Positions 16,213 through 24,772 are shown, counted from the first letter of the stretch. The stretch is 39,701 nt of DNA from Bacillota bacterium (GCA_023410675.1 JAEYPM010000057.1:1-39701), one strand, 5' to 3'. Translations and numbers: made by a program. Notes: generated by a model not told the origin, from the letters alone.

Positions 16213-16497
16213 TTATCTCACTTTAGATCTTTTCTCCGCATCCTTACCATGTCCACGATAAGTTCTTGTAAGTGCAAACTCACCTAACTTATGTCCAACC
16301 ATATCTTCAGATATATATACAGGAACATGTTTTCTTCCGTCATGAACAGCTATAGTATGGCCTACCATAGTAGGGAAAATAGTTGAACGACGTGACCATG
16401 ATTTAATTACCTTTTTTTCTCCTGCCGCATTCATCGCATCGATTGCTTTTAAAAGCTTACTGTCAGCGAATGGTCCTTTTTTGATGGAACGAGCCAT
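16213..16497 (-). CDS. rpsS: 30S ribosomal protein S19
   Basis: S19 is a head protein that pairs with S13 near the A site. The ATG at 16497 follows GGGAGG by eight bases and gives 94 residues beginning MARSIKKGPFAD, the family start. The six codons upstream belong to the leader. The C-terminal block GHKLGEFALTRTYRGHG is diagnostic. Confidence 0.96.
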   Translation of the reverse strand: MARSIKKGPFADSKLLKAIDAMNAAGEKKVIKSWSRRSTIFPTMVGHTIAVHDGRKHVPVYISEDMVGHKLGEFALTRTYRGHGKDAEKRSKVR

Positions 16498-16527
16498 TAA
16501 GATGCCTCCCTTCACATAGTTTATTTA

Positions 16528-17358
16528 TTATTTGTTACGTGTACGAATAATATATTTATTTGAATGTTTGTTTTTCTTTCTTGTCTTATAGCCAAGAGCT
16601 GGTTTACCCCATGGTGTACATGGATTTGGACGTCCAATTGGTGATCTACCTTCTCCACCGCCGTGAGGGTGATCATTAGGGTTCATAACAGAACCACGAA
16701 CTGTAGGTTTGATACCCATATGACGTTTACGTCCAGCTTTACCGATGTTAATAAGCTCATGATCAATATTACCAACTTGACCTATTGTTGCTTTACCATC
16801 GATAGGTAATAATCTCATTTCTCCTGATGGAAGTTTAACTGTAGCATATTTTCCTTCTTTAGCCATAAGCTGAGCTGCAACACCTGCAGAACGCACTAAT
16901 TGTCCACCTTTGTTTGGTTTCATTTCGATATTATGAATTGTTGAACCAATAGGGATGTCTTTCATTTTCAATGCATTTCCTACTTTTATTTCAGCAGTGT
17001 CTCCACTCATAAGTTTATCTCCAACTTTAAGACCAACTGGAGCTAAAATATAACGTTTCTCACCATCTGCATAATGAAGTAATGCAACATTTGCTGTTCT
17101 ACTTGGATCGTATTCTATAGAAGCAACTACTGCTGGAATACCATCTTTATTACGTTTGAAATCGACTATTCTATATTTAAGTCTATATCCGCCACCACGA
17201 TGACGAACAGTAATTTTACCTTGGTTATTTCTTCCTGAATTTTTCTTTAAGGTTACAACTAAAGATTTTTCAGGAGTTGTCTTTGTGATTTCCTCAAAGC
17301 TTGAAGAAGTCATATGTCTTCTTGATGGGGTATATGGCTTATACTTTTTAATACCCAT
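16528..17358 (-). CDS. rplB: 50S ribosomal protein L2
   Basis: L2 is required for subunit association and peptidyl transferase activity. The 276-residue protein has the N-terminal MGIKKYKPYTPSRR block and the C-terminal NPNDHPHGGGEGRSPIGRP segment, whose conserved histidine approaches the catalytic centre. It lies between rplW, after a 68-base gap with nothing recognisable, and rpsS. Confidence 0.97.
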   Translation of the reverse strand: MGIKKYKPYTPSRRHMTSSSFEEITKTTPEKSLVVTLKKNSGRNNQGKITVRHRGGGYRLKYRIVDFKRNKDGIPAVVASIEYDPSRTANVALLHYADGEKRYILAPVGLKVGDKLMSGDTAEIKVGNALKMKDIPIGSTIHNIEMKPNKGGQLVRSAGVAAQLMAKEGKYATVKLPSGEMRLLPIDGKATIGQVGNIDHELINIGKAGRKRHMGIKPTVRGSVMNPNDHPHGGGEGRSPIGRPNPCTPWGKPALGYKTRKKNKHSNKYIIRTRNK

Positions 17359-17426
17359 TCACTTTCACTCCTTTCAATCATTCACTATTACACTTAGCCG
17401 TGTGTTTCATTTCTTTTTCTATTTAA

Positions 17427-17726
17427 CTACATTCCTTGGAAAAAGTCAATGTCTTTACTAGAATCAGTGAGTTTTACAATAGCTTTTTTATATGAACTTG
17501 TTCTTCCTACTGATTTTCCACGACGTTTGATCTTTCCATCATAGTTTGCTGTGTTTACTTTATCAACTTTGATGCCTTCGAACATTTTTTCTACTGCATC
17601 TTTGATTTGTGATTTTGTAGCATCTTTATGAACAAGGAATGTGTATTTCTTTTCTGCCATAGCATTCATACTTTTTTCAGTAACTACTGGCTTTAAAATG
17701 ACATCATAATATTTTAAATCTGCCAT
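17427..17726 (-). CDS. rplW: 50S ribosomal protein L23
   Basis: L23 sits at the tunnel exit and docks trigger factor and the signal recognition particle. The 99-residue product has the family blocks VILKPVVTEKSM and YTFLVHKDATKSQIKDAVE. Its ATG overlaps the rplD stop as TAATG, so the two are translationally coupled. Confidence 0.97.
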   Translation of the reverse strand: MADLKYYDVILKPVVTEKSMNAMAEKKYTFLVHKDATKSQIKDAVEKMFEGIKVDKVNTANYDGKIKRRGKSVGRTSSYKKAIVKLTDSSKDIDFFQGM

Positions 17727-18349
17727 TATGCGTACACCTCCTCAATTTTATTTAAGGCATCTACAGTTACAACAAATGTATCATATTTTAATATATCATA
17801 AACATTAATGTTGTTTACTGCTGAAGTTTTTACATTTGGAATATTACGTGCAGATAACATGATGTTTCTACTTGCATCTCCATCTGTAACAATTAATGCT
17901 TTGTTTAATTTGAAATTATCTAATACTGTTTTCATTGCTTTAGTTTTAATTTCTGCAAGAGCTAATTCATCTAAAACAATAAATTTGCTATCGTTTACTC
18001 TGCTTGTAAGTACTGATTTAAGAGCTAATCTTTTCTCTTTTCTATTAAGCTTGATAGAGTAATCTCTTGGTTTTGGAGCAAATACAACTCCACCACCTGT
18101 CCATTGTGGTGAGCGAATAGAGCCTTGTCTTGCTCTTCCTGTTCCTTTTTGTCTCCATGGTTTTCTTCCGCCTCCACGTACTTCTGCACGTGTTTTAGCA
18201 CTTTGAGTACCTTGACGTCTATTTGCAAGATATGCTGTCACTGCTGCGTGAACTAAATGTTCTTTAATATCTACTGCAAAAATTGAATCGTTCAATTCCA
18301 CTTCGCTTACTTGTTCTCCGTTCATATTATAAACAGCTACTTTTGCCAT
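17726..18349 (-). CDS. rplD: 50S ribosomal protein L4
   Basis: L4 has a globular domain and a long loop reaching the tunnel. In Escherichia coli it also represses the S10 operon through the leader RNA. The 207-residue product contains the loop block KPWRQKGTGRARQGSIRSPQ (about 63-82). It is the third gene of the S10 cluster, and a large folded leader precedes that cluster here. Confidence 0.97.
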   Translation of the reverse strand: MAKVAVYNMNGEQVSEVELNDSIFAVDIKEHLVHAAVTAYLANRRQGTQSAKTRAEVRGGGRKPWRQKGTGRARQGSIRSPQWTGGGVVFAPKPRDYSIKLNRKEKRLALKSVLTSRVNDSKFIVLDELALAEIKTKAMKTVLDNFKLNKALIVTDGDASRNIMLSARNIPNVKTSAVNNINVYDILKYDTFVVTVDALNKIEEVYA

Positions 18350-18376
18350 TATGTTTTCCTCCTTTCTGAGCTAAGA

Positions 18377-19006
18377 TTACGCCTTAACGCTATCTTTAAT
18401 TGTAATAAGTGTACCTTTAGGTCCTGGTACTGCACCTTTTATCAAGATTAAATTTTTCTCTGCATCTACGCGTACAATTTCAAGATTTTGAACTGTAGTA
18501 CGAACTGCACCCATGTGAGATGGAAGAGCTTTACCTTTCATAACACGTCCTGGGCTTGTTGCTGCACCCATTGAACCTGCAACTCTATGTGACTTAGAAC
18601 CATGTCCCATTGGTCCACGACTTTGTCCATATTTTTTGATAGCTCCTTGATATCCTTTACCTTTTGAAGTTCCCACTACATCTACTTTCTCGCCAGGAGC
18701 AAAGATATCTGCTTTAATTTCAGCACCTAATTCATAAGTAGAGATATCGTCCAATCTAAATTCTTTTAAATGTTTTTTCACAGCTAGACCTTGTTTCTTG
18801 AAATGACCTAGTGCTGGCTTAATTACATTCTTTTCTTTTACATCGCCAAATCCTACTTGTATAGCCTCATATCCATCGTTTTCTTTTGTTTTCACTTGAG
18901 TAACGATACATGGGCCTGCCTCTAATACTGTAACAGGTATTAAGTTAGCGTTATCATCAAACACTTGTGTCATACCTACTTTTTTAGCCATAATAGCTTT
19001 TTTCAT
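18377..19006 (-). CDS. rplC: 50S ribosomal protein L3
   Basis: L3 is an early assembly protein with a loop reaching the peptidyl transferase centre. The 209-residue product starts MKKAIMAKKVGMTQVF and has the loop sequence GSKSHRVAGSMGAATSPGRV near residues 137-156, including the glutamine-free region usual in Firmicutes. It is separated from rpsJ by a 115-base gap that contains three hairpins. Confidence 0.97.
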   Translation of the reverse strand: MKKAIMAKKVGMTQVFDDNANLIPVTVLEAGPCIVTQVKTKENDGYEAIQVGFGDVKEKNVIKPALGHFKKQGLAVKKHLKEFRLDDISTYELGAEIKADIFAPGEKVDVVGTSKGKGYQGAIKKYGQSRGPMGHGSKSHRVAGSMGAATSPGRVMKGKALPSHMGAVRTTVQNLEIVRVDAEKNLILIKGAVPGPKGTLITIKDSVKA

Positions 19007-19032
19007 TTTTACACCTCCTATTATCTACAGCG

Positions 19033-19107
19033 GATTGCTACTCAGCAATCATCCTAGACGATTCTTAAACCGTCCTAATTATCAGTCGCTTTAACGAGAC
19101 GATAATT
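19033..19107 (-). promoter_or_regulatory. Three consecutive hairpins between rpsJ and rplC
   Basis: The rpsJ-rplC gap holds three stems in a row. One is AATTATC/GATAATT (19077-19083 and 19101-19107). The second is a 6-bp stem with two G-U pairs around GACG/CGTC (19057-19060 and 19071-19074). The third is a perfect 7-bp GATTGCT/AGCAATC stem with a four-base loop (19033-19039 and 19044-19050). The last stem ends about 25 bases before rplC. There is no U-run. Neighbouring genes in this cluster are separated by only about 10-30 bases, so the structure is probably maintained for a purpose, such as control of rplC translation. Confidence 0.55.
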
Positions 19108-19121
19108 TTACATGCAATCAA

Positions 19122-19430
19122 CTATCTTGCATCAACTTTAATATCTACACCAGCTGGTAAATCAATGCGCATTAAAGCATCTCCTGTTTTTGGTGTTGCT
19201 TCAACATCAATCAATCTTTTATGTGTTCTTTGCTCGAATTGTTCACGGGAATCTTTATACTTGTGCACTGCACGAAGTATTGTGATTACTTCCTTTTTAG
19301 TTGGAAGTGGTATAGGTCCACTAACCTTTGCTCCGTTCTTCTTTGCAATTTCAACTATTTCAGCTGCTGTTTGATCAATAAGCTTATGATCATATGCCTT
19401 TAAGATGATGCGAATTTTTTGGCTTGCCAT
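19122..19430 (-). CDS. rpsJ: 30S ribosomal protein S10
   Basis: S10 is a head protein that also joins NusB in antitermination complexes. The ATG at 19430, after AAAAGGAGGGG, gives 102 residues starting MASQKIRIILKAYDHKLIDQ. The frame stays open for 27 more codons into the leader, but that extension has no ribosome binding site and no family similarity. The conserved segment GPIPLPTKKEVITILRAVHK is present. It is the first gene of the S10 cluster. Confidence 0.96.
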   Translation of the reverse strand: MASQKIRIILKAYDHKLIDQTAAEIVEIAKKNGAKVSGPIPLPTKKEVITILRAVHKYKDSREQFEQRTHKRLIDVEATPKTGDALMRIDLPAGVDIKVDAR

Positions 19431-19639
19431 AAAAAAAGTCCCCTCCTTTTCGTACTTTTTTTGAATCAGCACGACAAGCGGTGACTGTACATACGCACAG
19501 ATGTACTCCATTTTAACACAGTAACATCCTATTTAAGTACAGTGACTTGTCATCCCGTTTCTTGAACCGGACATTCACTCCTCAGAAATTTAGCCTTTCG
19601 GCTAGCAACCTCCTGAATCATCGTTCTCAATGTCACAAC
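19431..19639 (-). promoter_or_regulatory. Folded leader of the S10 cluster mRNA
   Basis: From the predicted start of transcription to rpsJ there are about 209 untranslated bases. A TAGCC-TTTC-GGCTA hairpin (19591-19604, a GAAA loop on the mRNA) comes first. Then comes a three-tier nested stem: CTTGTC with GACAAG (19546-19551, 19473-19478), GTACAGT with ACTGTAC (19537-19543, 19484-19490), and ACATC with GATGT (19524-19528, 19500-19504). Perfect pairing at three nested levels argues for a real RNA structure. L4-mediated control is known in gamma-proteobacteria; here it is only a possibility. Upstream, 19675-19798 shows nothing I recognise. Confidence 0.55.
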
Positions 19640-19645
19640 AAATCT

Positions 19646-19674
19646 AGTATACATTATCCTTCTACATTTGGCAA
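19646..19674 (-). promoter_or_regulatory. Promoter of the S10-spc cluster
   Basis: On the minus strand TTGCCA (19669-19674), 17 bases and TATACT (19646-19651) form a sigma-A type promoter with five of six matches in each box. It lies after the tuf terminator and about 215 bases before rpsJ. Confidence 0.75.
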
Positions 19675-19798
19675 GGATTTTCTGCTTACTTTGTCATTAA
19701 TTTTTCTCAGTCATCATATAGAATTTACTTTTCGGACTTTAAGTTATATTCTGTGCATTCATTAGGTAAACAACTATTATAAAATTTAGTACACTTAC

Positions 19799-19833
19799 AA
19801 AAAATACAACCCCTTATAAGTAAGGAGTTGTAT
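19799..19833 (-). terminator. Terminator after tuf
   Basis: ATACAAC (19804-19810) pairs with GTTGTAT (19827-19833), extended inward by CCTTA/TAAGG past one mismatch. On the minus strand it is followed by a run of T. It ends the str operon 38 bases after the tuf stop. Confidence 0.85.
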
Positions 19834-19870
19834 CTTTAATTTTATGATATTATCTATCAATAATTCTTTA

Positions 19871-21064
19871 TTATTCAGTAATGCTTACAACAGCACCTGA
19901 ACCAACTGTACGTCCACCTTCACGAATAGAGAAACGTAAACCTTGAGCCATAGCTACTGGAGCGATAAGCTCGATATCCATTTCAATGTTGTCGCCAGGC
20001 ATACACATTTCTACACCTTCTGGTAATTGGATAACGCCAGTTACGTCAGTTGTACGGAAATAGAATTGTGGTCTGTATTGAGAGAAGAATGGTTTATGAC
20101 GACCACCTTCTTCTTTTTTAAGAACGTAAACTTGTGCTTTAAATTTTGTATGTGGTGTAATTGAGCCTGGTTTACACAATACTTGCCCACGTTCAATTTC
20201 TGTTCTTTGAACACCACGAAGAAGTGCTCCGATATTATCTCCAGCTTGTGCTTGGTCAAGAAGTTTGTGGAACATTTCTACTCCTGTACAAACTACTTTA
20301 CGAGTTTCTTCACGAATACCAACGATTTCAACTTCGTCTTGAACTTTAAGAACACCAGATTCTACTCTACCAGTTGCAACTGTACCACGTCCTGTAATAG
20401 AGAATACGTCCTCTACAGGCATAAGGAATGGTTTGTCAACTGGACGATCTGGAGTTGGAATATATTCATCAATAATGTTGAATAATTCAACGATCTTATC
20501 TCCCCATGGACCTTGTGGATCATTTAATGCTTGAAGAGCTGAACCACGAACGATTGGTGTATCATCGCCTGGGAACTCATATTGATTTAATAAATCACGA
20601 ATTTCCATTTCTACTAATTCTAATAATTCTTCATCATCAACCATATCGCATTTGTTTAAGAAAACAACAATATATGGAACACCTACGTTACGTGCTAATA
20701 AGATATGCTCACGAGTTTGAGCCATAGGACCATCTGTAGCTGCAACAACAAGGATAGTTCCATCCATTTGAGCTGCTCCTGTGATCATGTTTTTAACATA
20801 GTCAGCATGTCCTGGGCAGTCAACGTGTGCATAGTGACGAGCTGGTGTTTCATATTCAACGTGAGATGTTGAAATTGTGATACCACGTTCTCTTTCTTCT
20901 GGTGCTTTATCAATTTTATCAAAAGCAGTAACTTCACCTAATCCATATCTCTGATAAAGAGTTTTTGTGATAGCTGCAGTTAGTGTTGTTTTACCATGGT
21001 CAACGTGTCCGATTGTGCCAATATTTACGTGTGGCTTACTTCTTTCATACTTAGCTTTAGCCAT
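19871..21064 (-). CDS. tuf: Elongation factor Tu
   Basis: EF-Tu delivers aminoacyl-tRNA to the ribosome in a GTP-dependent manner. The 397-residue protein has G1 GHVDHGKTT (about 19-27), the switch block RGITI, G3 DCPGHADY and G4 NKCD, followed by the two beta-barrel domains. It has its own promoter in the 98-base gap after fusA and a terminator behind it. Many Firmicutes have a single tuf in this position; whether a second copy exists cannot be told from the window. Confidence 0.98.
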   Translation of the reverse strand: MAKAKYERSKPHVNIGTIGHVDHGKTTLTAAITKTLYQRYGLGEVTAFDKIDKAPEERERGITISTSHVEYETPARHYAHVDCPGHADYVKNMITGAAQMDGTILVVAATDGPMAQTREHILLARNVGVPYIVVFLNKCDMVDDEELLELVEMEIRDLLNQYEFPGDDTPIVRGSALQALNDPQGPWGDKIVELFNIIDEYIPTPDRPVDKPFLMPVEDVFSITGRGTVATGRVESGVLKVQDEVEIVGIREETRKVVCTGVEMFHKLLDQAQAGDNIGALLRGVQRTEIERGQVLCKPGSITPHTKFKAQVYVLKKEEGGRHKPFFSQYRPQFYFRTTDVTGVIQLPEGVEMCMPGDNIEMDIELIAPVAMAQGLRFSIREGGRTVGSGAVVSITE

Positions 21065-21114
21065 TATCTTCTTCCTCCTTTTATTTGCCGAGTTTTTAGA
21101 CTCAGATTAACTTC

Positions 21115-21143
21115 ATTATATTTAATTTCTAAATACATTTCAA
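21115..21143 (-). promoter_or_regulatory. Promoter of tuf
   Basis: On the minus strand TTGAAA (21138-21143), 17 bases and a perfect TATAAT (21115-21120) lie between fusA and tuf. The box quality suggests strong tuf expression beyond that of the whole str operon. Confidence 0.75.
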
Positions 21144-21162
21144 GTATAGAATTTTACTTTTT

Positions 21163-23250
21163 TTAATTGCCTTTGTTGTCTGATATAATCTTTTCTTGAA
21201 TTTGTTTTGGACAAGGCTCATAGTGATGGAATTCCATAGAATAGTTTCCACGTCCTTGTGTTTTTGAACGAAGGTCTGTTGCATAGCCAAACATTTGTGC
21301 GAGTGGTACATATGCTCTAATTTCTTGTCCGCCACCTACTGCTTCCATTCCTTCCATATGGCCACGACGAGAGTTGATATCTCCTATAACATCTCCCATG
21401 TAGTCTTCAGGAACTGTAACAATAACTTTCATGATTGGTTCAAGAAGAACACCACCTGCTTTTTTCATAGCTTCTTTAAATGCCATAGAACCAGCGATCT
21501 TAAACGCCATTTCTGAGGAGTCTACTTCATGGTAAGAACCATCATAACAGTCTGCTTTTATACCAAGTACTTGGTATCCAGCAAGAGGTCCACTTTGCAT
21601 AGCTTCTTTAATACCATTGTCAATTGCTGGAATATATTCTTTTGGAATAGATCCTCCAACAACTGAGCTAACAAATTCGTAGGTATGCTCTGAGTTAGGA
21701 TCAAGTCTTGAAAATCTAACTTTACAATGACCATATTGTCCTTTACCACCAGACTGACGAGCATATTTACTTTCTACGTCTACATCACCACCAAGTGTTT
21801 CTTTGTAAGCAACCTGAGGTGCTCCAACATTTGCTTCTACCTTAAATTCACGAAGCAAACGATCAACAATAATTTCAAGGTGGAGTTCTCCCATTCCTGC
21901 AATAATTGTTTGACCTGTGTCAGTATTTGTAAACGTTCTAAAAGTTGGATCTTCTTCAGCAAGTTTTGCTAAAGCAATACCCATCTTTTCTTGACCAGCT
22001 TTTGTTTTTGGCTCAATAGCTACTTCAATAACTGGTTCTGGGAATTCCATAGATTCTAATATAACTGGGTGGTTTTCATCACATAATGTGTCACCTGTTG
22101 TTGTTAATTTAAGACCAACAGCAGCTGCTATATCACCTGAATATACTTTATCTATTTCTTGACGTGCATTGGCATGCATCTGTACGATACGTCCAATACG
22201 TTCTTTCTTTTCTTTTGTTGAATTGTATACATATGACCCTGAATTTAACGATCCAGAATAAACACGGAAGAATGTAAGTTTCCCTACGAATGGGTCTGCA
22301 GCTATCTTAAATGCAAGAGCTGCAAATGGCTCTGAATCAGATGTATGTTTCTCTAATTCTTCACCTGTATCAGGATTTACACCTTTAATAGCTGGGATAT
22401 CAGTTGGTGCAGGCATATAGGCTATAACTGCATCCAATAATTTTTGGACCCCTTTATTTTTATATGCTGATCCACAAAGTACAGGGATAATCTGTACATT
22501 AATAACAGCATTTCTAAGTGCTGCTTTTAATTCTTCCTCTGTTACTTCTTCACCTTCAAGATATTTCATAGTAAGATCTTCATCTGATTCACAGATTGCT
22601 TCTACCATTTCATTTCTATACTTTAGAGCTATCTCTGCCATATCCTCTGGGATATCTGTTTCTTCTATATCTTTGCCAAGATCATCTTTGAACATATATG
22701 CTACGTTTTTCATAAGATCAATAATCCCTACAAATTGATCTTCAGTCCCAATAGGTAACTGAATAGGCACTGCATTTGCTCCAAGTCTTGATTTCATCAT
22801 GTCAACTACTCTATAGAAGTCAGCTCCCATGATATCCATTTTATTTACAAAAGCCATACGTGGTACGCTATACTTATCAGCTTGACGCCATACTGTTTCA
22901 GACTGAGGCTCAACCCCGCCCTTTGCACAGAATACGCCTACAGCAGAATCCAGTACGCGAAGTGAACGTTCAACCTCAACTGTAAAATCCACGTGCCCTG
23001 GTGTATCTATAATGTTGACACGATTGTCATTCCAGAAGCATGTAGTTGCAGCTGACGTGATCGTAATTCCACGCTCTTGCTCTTGTGCCATCCAGTCCAT
23101 AGTAGCTCCACCCTCATGGGTTTCACCAAGCTTATGAGTTTTTCCGGTATAGAACAAGATACGCTCTGTAAGAGTTGTTTTCCCCGCATCAATATGAGCC
23201 ATAATACCAATATTACGTGTTCGCTCAAGCGGATATTCTCTTCCTGCCAA
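21163..23250 (-). CDS. fusA: Elongation factor G
   Basis: EF-G drives translocation and, with ribosome recycling factor, ribosome recycling. The 695-residue protein has G1 AHIDAGKTT (about 18-26), G3 DTPGHVDFT and G4 NKMD, with domains II-V following. The start is TTG at 23250, eight bases after AAGGAGG. This gives the family N-terminus AGREYPLERTRNIGIMAHID, and no ATG is available in a usable position. It follows rpsG by 26 bases. Confidence 0.97.
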   Translation of the reverse strand: MAGREYPLERTRNIGIMAHIDAGKTTLTERILFYTGKTHKLGETHEGGATMDWMAQEQERGITITSAATTCFWNDNRVNIIDTPGHVDFTVEVERSLRVLDSAVGVFCAKGGVEPQSETVWRQADKYSVPRMAFVNKMDIMGADFYRVVDMMKSRLGANAVPIQLPIGTEDQFVGIIDLMKNVAYMFKDDLGKDIEETDIPEDMAEIALKYRNEMVEAICESDEDLTMKYLEGEEVTEEELKAALRNAVINVQIIPVLCGSAYKNKGVQKLLDAVIAYMPAPTDIPAIKGVNPDTGEELEKHTSDSEPFAALAFKIAADPFVGKLTFFRVYSGSLNSGSYVYNSTKEKKERIGRIVQMHANARQEIDKVYSGDIAAAVGLKLTTTGDTLCDENHPVILESMEFPEPVIEVAIEPKTKAGQEKMGIALAKLAEEDPTFRTFTNTDTGQTIIAGMGELHLEIIVDRLLREFKVEANVGAPQVAYKETLGGDVDVESKYARQSGGKGQYGHCKVRFSRLDPNSEHTYEFVSSVVGGSIPKEYIPAIDNGIKEAMQSGPLAGYQVLGIKADCYDGSYHEVDSSEMAFKIAGSMAFKEAMKKAGGVLLEPIMKVIVTVPEDYMGDVIGDINSRRGHMEGMEAVGGGQEIRAYVPLAQMFGYATDLRSKTQGRGNYSMEFHHYEPCPKQIQEKIISDNKGN

Positions 23251-23276
23251 GGTAATTCCTCCTTAAGTGATATGAC

Positions 23277-23747
23277 CTACCATTTATAATGAGCAAATGC
23301 TCTATTAGCTTCGGCCATCTTATGTGTATCTTCTTTTTTCTTCACTGAACCACCAGTATTGTTAAGCGCATCTAATATTTCTGCAGCTAATGCTTCAGTA
23401 GTTGTTTTTTCTCCACGATTGCGTGTGTAATTTACTAACCAACGAAGTCCTAATGTTTGACGTCTTTCCGGACGTACTTCCATTGGTACTTGGTACGTAG
23501 CACCTCCAACACGGCGTGCCTTTACTTCTAATACAGGCATAATATTTTCTAATGCTTCTTGAAATACTTCAAGAGCATTTCTACCTGTCTTTTCTTGAAT
23601 AACTTCAAACGCACCATATACTATCTTTTGAGCTTTTCCTCTTTTACCATCAAGCATAATGTTGTTGATAAGCTTCGTTACCAACTTGCTGTTGTATAGT
23701 GGATCTGCTAATACATCTCTTTTTGCAACATGTCCTTTACGTGGCAC
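23277..23747 (-). CDS. rpsG: 30S ribosomal protein S7
   Basis: S7 nucleates the 30S head and contacts the E-site tRNA. In Escherichia coli it represses its own operon at the rpsL-rpsG junction. The 156-residue product begins PRKGHVAKRDVLADPLYNSK and ends HKMAEANRAFAHYKW. The start codon is GTG at 23747, seven bases after GGAGG. A 158-base spacer with secondary structure precedes it. Confidence 0.97.
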   Translation of the reverse strand: MPRKGHVAKRDVLADPLYNSKLVTKLINNIMLDGKRGKAQKIVYGAFEVIQEKTGRNALEVFQEALENIMPVLEVKARRVGGATYQVPMEVRPERRQTLGLRWLVNYTRNRGEKTTTEALAAEILDALNNTGGSVKKKEDTHKMAEANRAFAHYKW

Positions 23748-23792
23748 GATCTTCCCTCCTTAACTATCATTTGAAATATCATCGGTACTCGT

Positions 23793-23873
23793 CCTTATTG
23801 CTAAGGATCGTGCGTGCCCTATTTACTCCATCTATTTTAACTTTTAACAGTTTTCTATGTGTAAGCCGGGCAC
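23793..23873 (-). promoter_or_regulatory. Structured rpsL-rpsG spacer, possible S7 site
   Basis: The spacer holds a perfect 5-bp stem CCTTA/TAAGG (23793-23797, 23802-23806) with a GCAA tetraloop on the mRNA. It also holds a longer-range GTGCCC/GGGCAC pairing (23814-23819, 23868-23873). In Escherichia coli the equivalent spacer is the S7 binding site. The homology of this RNA to that site was not tested. Confidence 0.4.
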
Positions 23874-23905
23874 CATTTTAACTCAGTATTCTTTGATATT
23901 ATCTA

Positions 23906-24331
23906 CTATTTTCCTGCAGCTTTTTTTGCTTTTTTAGCTCCGTATTTAGAACGAGCTTGGTTTCTCTTAGCTACTCCTGCTGTATCAAGTGTTCCACGAA
24001 CAATGTGGTAACGTGTACCTGGTAAGTCTTTAACCCTACCACCACGAATTAATACAACACTATGCTCTTGCAGGTTATGTCCTTCTCCTGGAATATAAGC
24101 TGTTACTTCTACTCCATTTGTTAGACGTACCCTTGCTATCTTACGAAGAGCTGAGTTAGGTTTTTTTGGAGTGGCTGTCTTAACCGCTGTACAAACACCT
24201 CTTTTTTGTGGAGAAGAAATATCTGTTGCAGTCTTTTTGAGTGAGTTAAATCCCTTTTGTAATGCTGGTGCATTAGATTTTTTCTCAATCTCTTTTCTTC
24301 CTTTACGAACTAACTGGTTAAATGTTGGCAT
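23906..24331 (-). CDS. rpsL: 30S ribosomal protein S12
   Basis: S12 monitors codon-anticodon pairing in the decoding centre. The ATG at 24331 follows AAGGAGGTG and gives 141 residues beginning MPTFNQLVRKGRKE. The loops that determine streptomycin response read PKKPNSALRK and RGGRVKDLPG, the usual wild-type form. The protein is about 15 residues longer than in Escherichia coli. The extra residues include an insertion in the N-terminal third and a lysine/alanine-rich tail (GAKKAKKAAGK). Confidence 0.96.
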   Translation of the reverse strand: MPTFNQLVRKGRKEIEKKSNAPALQKGFNSLKKTATDISSPQKRGVCTAVKTATPKKPNSALRKIARVRLTNGVEVTAYIPGEGHNLQEHSVVLIRGGRVKDLPGTRYHIVRGTLDTAGVAKRNQARSKYGAKKAKKAAGK

Positions 24332-24347
24332 TTCGGCACCTCCTTGC

Positions 24348-24590
24348 TTACTCAATAATTGCTGCTATTGCAGTTTTTACTTCAATATTGCATAAAGATC
24401 CAAGTTCTTTCATCGTTTCTACATATTCGATCGGAACTTGTTTTTCTTTAGCAAGTTGTAGTACTTGATTTGTAACTCTTTCTTCTGCATCTTTTGCAAT
24501 AAAAACAGCTTTTACCTTGTCATTTTGTATTGCTTTTATGCATTGCTTTGTTCCTACAACTTTATTTGTGTCTTTTAAATGATACAACAT
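24348..24590 (-). CDS. rplGB: L7Ae-family RNA-binding protein (YbxF type)
   Basis: This 80-residue protein belongs to the L7Ae/L30e family, whose members bind kink-turn RNA. In Bacillus the homologue YbxF precedes rpsL, as here. The visible pattern is TKQCIKAIQNDKVKAVFIAKDA followed by an acidic/helical segment and IEVKTAIAAI at the end; the quoted run is from about residue 15. I start at the ATG at 24590 after AAAGGGGG. The frame extends further upstream, but that part overlaps the promoter. It is the first gene of the str operon. Confidence 0.88.
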   Translation of the reverse strand: MLYHLKDTNKVVGTKQCIKAIQNDKVKAVFIAKDAEERVTNQVLQLAKEKQVPIEYVETMKELGSLCNIEVKTAIAAIIE

Positions 24591-24638
24591 AAATCCCCCT
24601 TTAGGTTCATTTTTATGCATATTATCACACACTGACAA

Positions 24639-24667
24639 ATTCTATCACTCATCGCCTTAGTTGTCAA
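24639..24667 (-). promoter_or_regulatory. Promoter of the str operon
   Basis: On the minus strand a perfect TTGACA (24662-24667), 17 bases and TAGAAT (24639-24644) lie about 50 bases before the L7Ae-family gene. With the hairpin behind rpoC this makes the str genes a separate transcription unit. Confidence 0.8.
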
Positions 24668-24735
24668 GGATTTTTATTTAGCTTAAAACTGGAGACGCAA
24701 CGCAGCTAGATATAGTGTTTGTGTTCTTCTGTATA

Positions 24736-24772
24736 CAACATAAAAGCTGCCTAGTTAAAGACAGCTTTTATG
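24736..24772 (-). terminator. Terminator-like hairpin after rpoC
   Basis: CATAAAAGCTG (24739-24749) and CAGCTTTTATG (24762-24772) form an 11-bp perfect stem with a 12-base loop. The U-rich part (TTTTATGTT) belongs partly to the stem, so termination may be incomplete. It lies 35 bases past the rpoC stop. Confidence 0.65.

Noticed and set aside
19431..19511. 27-codon in-frame extension of rpsJ into the leader
   Set aside because: It lacks a ribosome binding site, has no similarity to S10, and overlaps the nested leader stem; the ATG at 19430 has GGAGG.
19533..19574. 13-codon leader open frame in the S10 leader
   Set aside because: The GGAG-to-ATG spacing is only three bases and the peptide has no regulatory codon run.
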